Shown: positions 61,310 to 64,000 of the stretch, in pieces | How positions within the stretch are numbered: the first letter of the stretch is position 1 | Layout of the letters: every line of letters begins with the position of its first letter | Assembly (NCBI RefSeq): GCF_019317285.1 | Contig: NZ_CP079218.1 | Location: 2,604,001 to 2,668,000, forward strand | Length of the DNA: 64,000 nt | Source: Pedobacter sp. D749 | Lineage (GTDB): Bacteria > Bacteroidota > Bacteroidia > Sphingobacteriales > Sphingobacteriaceae | Direction: 5' to 3' | Program-made: the position numbers and the translations under genes | Notes under the pieces: model-generated | Told to the model about the DNA's origin: nothing | Database searches by the model: none | Seen by the model: the letters and a program-made list of their open reading frames with translations, nothing else

Positions 61310-61759
61310 TTGAAAAACGACATCAACATAAAAAATAAAAGAGCATATTTCGACTACAATCTCTTAGATAAATACGTAGCCGGTATTGCCCTTTTAGGAA
61401 CTGAAATAAAAGCGATCAGACAAGGTAAAGCCAATATGACGGATGCATTTTGCATGTTTATTGGTGGCAATCTTTTCGTGCGCAACCTTCATATTTCTGA
61501 ATATAGCCACAGTTCTTTTTATCACCACGATATAAAACGCGACCGTGCATTACTGTTACAGAAAAAAGAAATCAGAAAATTAAAGCTTAAAGGCGAAGAA
61601 AAAGGTTATACCATTGTTCCTTTACGCATTTTCATCAATGAAAGAGGTTTCGCTAAAATGGAGATTGCCCTGGCTCAGGGTAAAAAAGAATTCGATAAAC
61701 GCGATAGCATTAAAGATAGAGATACCAAGCGGGAGTTGGATAGAGCGATGAAACGGTAG
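61310..61759 (+). CDS. smpB: SsrA-binding protein SmpB
   Basis: 149 residues when started at the TTG at 61310, which yields (M)KNDINIKNKRAYFDYNL, the normal SmpB beginning. The 31 upstream in-frame residues (from ATG 61217) are unlike the family. No ATG occurs near the true start, so TTG initiation is likely. SmpB segments: KNKRAYFDYNL, GTEIKAIRQGKANM, RDRALLLQKKEIRKL, GYTIVPLRIFINERGFAKMEIALAQGKK and the basic tail DRDTKRELDRAMKR. Binds tmRNA in trans-translation. Confidence 0.93.
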   Translation: MKNDINIKNKRAYFDYNLLDKYVAGIALLGTEIKAIRQGKANMTDAFCMFIGGNLFVRNLHISEYSHSSFYHHDIKRDRALLLQKKEIRKLKLKGEEKGYTIVPLRIFINERGFAKMEIALAQGKKEFDKRDSIKDRDTKRELDRAMKR

Positions 61760-61761
61760 TT

Positions 61762-61824
61762 TAGTCTTCAGTCTTTAGTTCTGAGTCCAAATTGACTTAA
61801 GACTGAGGACTTTGGACTAAAAGA
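61762..61824. repeat. Word-repeat gap (TTTAGTCTT/TTAAGACTGAGGACTTTGG)
   Basis: GTTTAGTCTTCAGTCTTTAG and CTGAGTCCAAATTGACTTAAG are followed by inverted GACTGAGGACTTTGGACTAA. Long hairpin between convergent smpB and pcm. Confidence 0.65.
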
Positions 61825-62481
61825 CTACCACGCCTGGTCGCCAACTAAGGGTACAAACCTAAAGGTATCTAACACAATTTTTTCGTAGTCGGTTTCGCTT
61901 ACTCGGATAACAGTAACCATTTTCTGCGTTTTCTCATCTCCTACCGGGATAACCAGAATGCCACCAATTTTTAGCTGTTTTAATAAGATCTCCGGAACCA
62001 GGGGAGCGCCAGCAGTAACAATTATTTTGTCGTATGGTGCGTGCGCAGCAATTCCTTTTGAGCCATCACCACAATAAAAAGTAGGTCTGTAACCCATTCC
62101 AGGTAAAATCTGAATCGTTCTGTTGTAAATATTCTCTTGTCTTTCTATCGTAAAAACGGTAGCACCCAACTCCATTAAAATACAGGTTTGATAGCCCGAT
62201 CCCGTTCCAATCTCAAGTACTTTATCTCCTTTTTTAATGTGCAGCAATTCACTTTGGTAAGCAACCGTATAAGGTTGAGAGATGGTTTGCCCATCCCCTA
62301 TCGGAAAAGCAATATCTTTGTAAGATTGATTCCAAAAAGTTTCATCAAAAAAGAAGTGCCGTGGAACTTTACCTATGGCTTTTAACACATTTTCATCTTC
62401 AATTCCGCGAGATTTTAACAACTCGACCAGTTTTTTTCTCGCTCCACGTTCCCGGTAATTATCAACAAATTTATACGCCAT
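61825..62481 (-). CDS. pcm: Protein-L-isoaspartate(D-aspartate) O-methyltransferase
   Basis: 218 residues from ATG 62481 (MAYKFVDN); the alternative start nine bases upstream is a TTG that falls inside the predicted -7 element, so it is not used. Class-I methyltransferase with VLEIGTGSGYQTCILMELGA (SAM loop), the Pcm-specific FPIGDGQTISQPYTVA and IIVTAGAPLVPEILL. Repairs isoaspartate in aged proteins. Cytoplasmic. Confidence 0.95.
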   Translation of the reverse strand: MAYKFVDNYRERGARKKLVELLKSRGIEDENVLKAIGKVPRHFFFDETFWNQSYKDIAFPIGDGQTISQPYTVAYQSELLHIKKGDKVLEIGTGSGYQTCILMELGATVFTIERQENIYNRTIQILPGMGYRPTFYCGDGSKGIAAHAPYDKIIVTAGAPLVPEILLKQLKIGGILVIPVGDEKTQKMVTVIRVSETDYEKIVLDTFRFVPLVGDQAW

Positions 62482-62487
62482 GAGCTT

Positions 62488-62517
62488 CAAAATTAGCTTT
62501 TTTTAACGGTGATACAA
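62488..62517 (-). promoter_or_regulatory. Predicted promoter of pcm, 6 bases before its ATG
   Basis: Minus-strand TAATTTTG (62495-62488) with TTG (62517-62515) 19 bases upstream. The predicted start leaves a leader of about 2-3 bases. Confidence 0.6.
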
Positions 62518-62519
62518 GG

Positions 62520-62695
62520 GGTAAAATGAGAGAATGATTTAATTAGTGAATGATTACCTGAATTAGAGAAAGATACATTATCCACATTAAAGAATGATTG
62601 AATGAATGAATTTTGAATGGGAGATTGAGAGAATGTTAGAATGAACAAACCCATCCAATCATTCAAAATTCATTCAATCAATAATTCACTCATTT
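62520..62695. repeat. Word-repeat gap (GAATGATTGAATGAATGAA / TTCATTCAATCA)
   Basis: AGAATGATTTAATTAGTGAATGA, GAATGATTGAATGAATG and GAATTTTGAATGGG words are complementary to CCAATCATTCAAAATTC and ATTCATTCAATCAATAATTC. Same vocabulary as 35659-35755 although the two gaps are 27 kb apart. No gene. Confidence 0.65.
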
Positions 62696-64000
62696 CTAGT
62701 ATGGATCTACATCTATCTGTGTAAAAACACCTTTAAATTCTTTGGTGGCATTAAATTGGGTCAGGGTCTCCCTCAATGCATCTTTAACCTTTTGAATGGC
62801 CGTATGCTTATCAGCTTTAATAATGATCTGTTTGATATAAAGATTCCGTACACGGCTTACCAACGGTTGCTCGGGACCTAAAACACGTTTACCAAATTTT
62901 CCTTTGAGGATGTTAGCCAGAGTGAATGCCGCGTGATCTAGTATATGAGAATCTTTATGTTTTACATACAAGAATATCATTCTGGAAAAAGGTGGATACA
63001 AGAATTTCTCGCGTTCAACGATTTCGTCGTTGTACATCCCTTCGTAATCATTGTTTACCACTTGTTTGATAATCCGGTTTTCTGCGTCGTAAGTCTGGAT
63101 ACAAACATTACCCTGATCGGCTCTTCTACCTGCCCTACCCGCAACCTGTGCCAACAGCTGGAAGCTCCTTTCGTAAGCGCGGAAATCGGGATAACCTAAA
63201 AGAGTATCGGCATTAATTACCCCTATAAGGTTCAGGTTGTCGAAATCAAGTCCTTTGGCCACCATCTGTGTGCCAATTAAAATATCGGTTTTCTTCTCTT
63301 GAAAGTCATTTAAAATCTGCTGAAGCCCATTTTTTGTCCGCGTACTGTCCATATCCAACCGGGCAATAGTAACCTCTGGATAAAGTAATCTGAGTTCTTC
63401 TTCAATCCGCTCGGTACCAAAACCTTTTTGCTCTACATGTACTGAACCACAAGCCGGACAGATATTAACACTGCTCTGCTGATAACCACAGTAGTGACAA
63501 TGTAATTTCCCACTGCTTTTATGATAGGTTAAACTTACATCGCAGTTTACACATTTTGGGGTATAACCACAGGTTGCACAGATTAAAATGGTGGCATAGC
63601 CCCTCCTGTTCTGAAACAATACAATCTGCTCTTTTTTAGAAAGTGCCAGGTCGATATCTTTGATCAACACGCTCGAAAAATACGAACTCATCGTTTTTTT
63701 CTTGGTTTCTTCAGAGATACTTACTACCTGTTGGTTTGGCAATTGAACACCACCAAAACGTTCTTTCATCTCTACAAGTCCGTATTTGCCCTGTAAGGCA
63801 TTGTAATAACTTTCTAAAGATGGAGTAGCCGAACCTAAAATCACTTTTGCCTGGTGCAGGTATCCTAAGTAAATGGCTGCATCCCTGGCCTGATAACGTG
63901 GTGCCGGATCATATTGTTTATATGAGGGTTCATGCTCTTCATCAACCACAATCAGTTTTAAATCCTGAAAGGGAAGAAAAACAGCTGAACGTGCGCCTAA
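62696..64000 (-). CDS. priA: Primosomal protein N' (replication restart helicase), N-terminus outside window
   Basis: Reading frame open to the window edge. The last visible residues upstream read ...GARSAVFLPF then QDLKLIVVDEEHEPSYK, so roughly 400 residues plus this segment are visible and the N-terminal DNA-binding domain and Walker A box are missing. Walker B DEEH is intact. Zinc-binding Cys cluster CATCGYTPKCVNC and CHYCG, CPACG is present, followed by helicase motifs QMVAKGLDFDN and QVAGRAGR. Restarts stalled replication forks. Confidence 0.95.
   Translation of the reverse strand, partial: LGARSAVFLPFQDLKLIVVDEEHEPSYKQYDPAPRYQARDAAIYLGYLHQAKVILGSATPSLESYYNALQGKYGLVEMKERFGGVQLPNQQVVSISEETKKKTMSSYFSSVLIKDIDLALSKKEQIVLFQNRRGYATILICATCGYTPKCVNCDVSLTYHKSSGKLHCHYCGYQQSSVNICPACGSVHVEQKGFGTERIEEELRLLYPEVTIARLDMDSTRTKNGLQQILNDFQEKKTDILIGTQMVAKGLDFDNLNLIGVINADTLLGYPDFRAYERSFQLLAQVAGRAGRRADQGNVCIQTYDAENRIIKQVVNNDYEGMYNDEIVEREKFLYPPFSRMIFLYVKHKDSHILDHAAFTLANILKGKFGKRVLGPEQPLVSRVRNLYIKQIIIKADKHTAIQKVKDALRETLTQFNATKEFKGVFTQIDVDPY

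Noticed and set aside
1..64000. tRNA, rRNA and riboswitch genes
   Set aside because: No T-loop GTTCGA/GTTCAA context with a matching acceptor stem was seen by eye; a tRNAscan and Infernal/Rfam run would settle it.

Overview
The window is a chromosomal segment of an AT-rich member of the Bacteroidota, most likely Sphingobacteriaceae (Pedobacter or a close relative; this genus-level placement is an inference). The signs are: start codons without Shine-Dalgarno sequences, promoters of the Bacteroidota type (TTG, 17-20 bases, then TAnnTTTG), a TonB-dependent receptor with a carboxypeptidase-regulatory N-domain, a propeller-type histidine kinase with a LytTR regulator, the Bacteroidota-type GlmU-like nucleotidyltransferase, a futalosine-pathway menaquinone gene, and gaps full of degenerate palindromic repeats. 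I found no rRNA, tRNA, CRISPR array, prophage, transposase or plasmid gene. Gene content is mostly housekeeping.

Layout. 0-13.4 kb, mostly leftward: a lipoprotein, a GH20 hexosaminidase, trxB, an acyl-CoA carboxylase beta subunit, a second lipoprotein, a MaoC hydratase, a LOG-family hydrolase, a TonB receptor and guaB. 13.6-17.8 kb, rightward: two overlapping DUF3857/transglutaminase-like secreted proteins and ppnP. 17.8-20.3 kb, leftward: an M16 protease pair. 20.5-23.4 kb, rightward: an unrecognised three-gene cassette (soluble coiled-coil protein, two-TM coiled-coil protein, membrane-anchored Ppx/GppA-like ASKHA protein). This is the best candidate here for an undescribed system. 23.5-30.3 kb: mqnC, two exported ferritin-like proteins, and a LytTR regulator with its sensor kinase. 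30.6-32.6 kb: scpB, a tiny acidic protein and a GNAT enzyme. 32.9-38.9 kb, leftward: EamA transporter, XRE regulator, then GlmU-like, tpiA, prmA and mpl, with rpmE2 upstream. 39.2-41.2 kb: small hypotheticals and methylmalonyl-CoA epimerase. 41.3-43.4 kb: iscS-iscU-iscA. 43.5-53.3 kb: acyl-CoA ligase, DUF2461, an MGMT-like alkyltransferase-like protein without its cysteine, lysS and an M3 peptidase. 53.5-64 kb: thioredoxin-like proteins, ung, an alpha/beta hydrolase, GxxExxY, Lrp, mntR with an mntH-UspA fusion, smpB, pcm and priA (cut by the window end).

Two genome-scale patterns stand out. First, several genes (mqnC, scpB, two tiny ORFs, pcm) have a TAnnTTTG element ending only 4-6 bases before the start codon, which predicts leaderless or near-leaderless mRNAs. 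Second, many intergenic gaps are built from short words repeated in direct and inverted orientation, each gap with its own vocabulary. Several palindrome families recur across the window.
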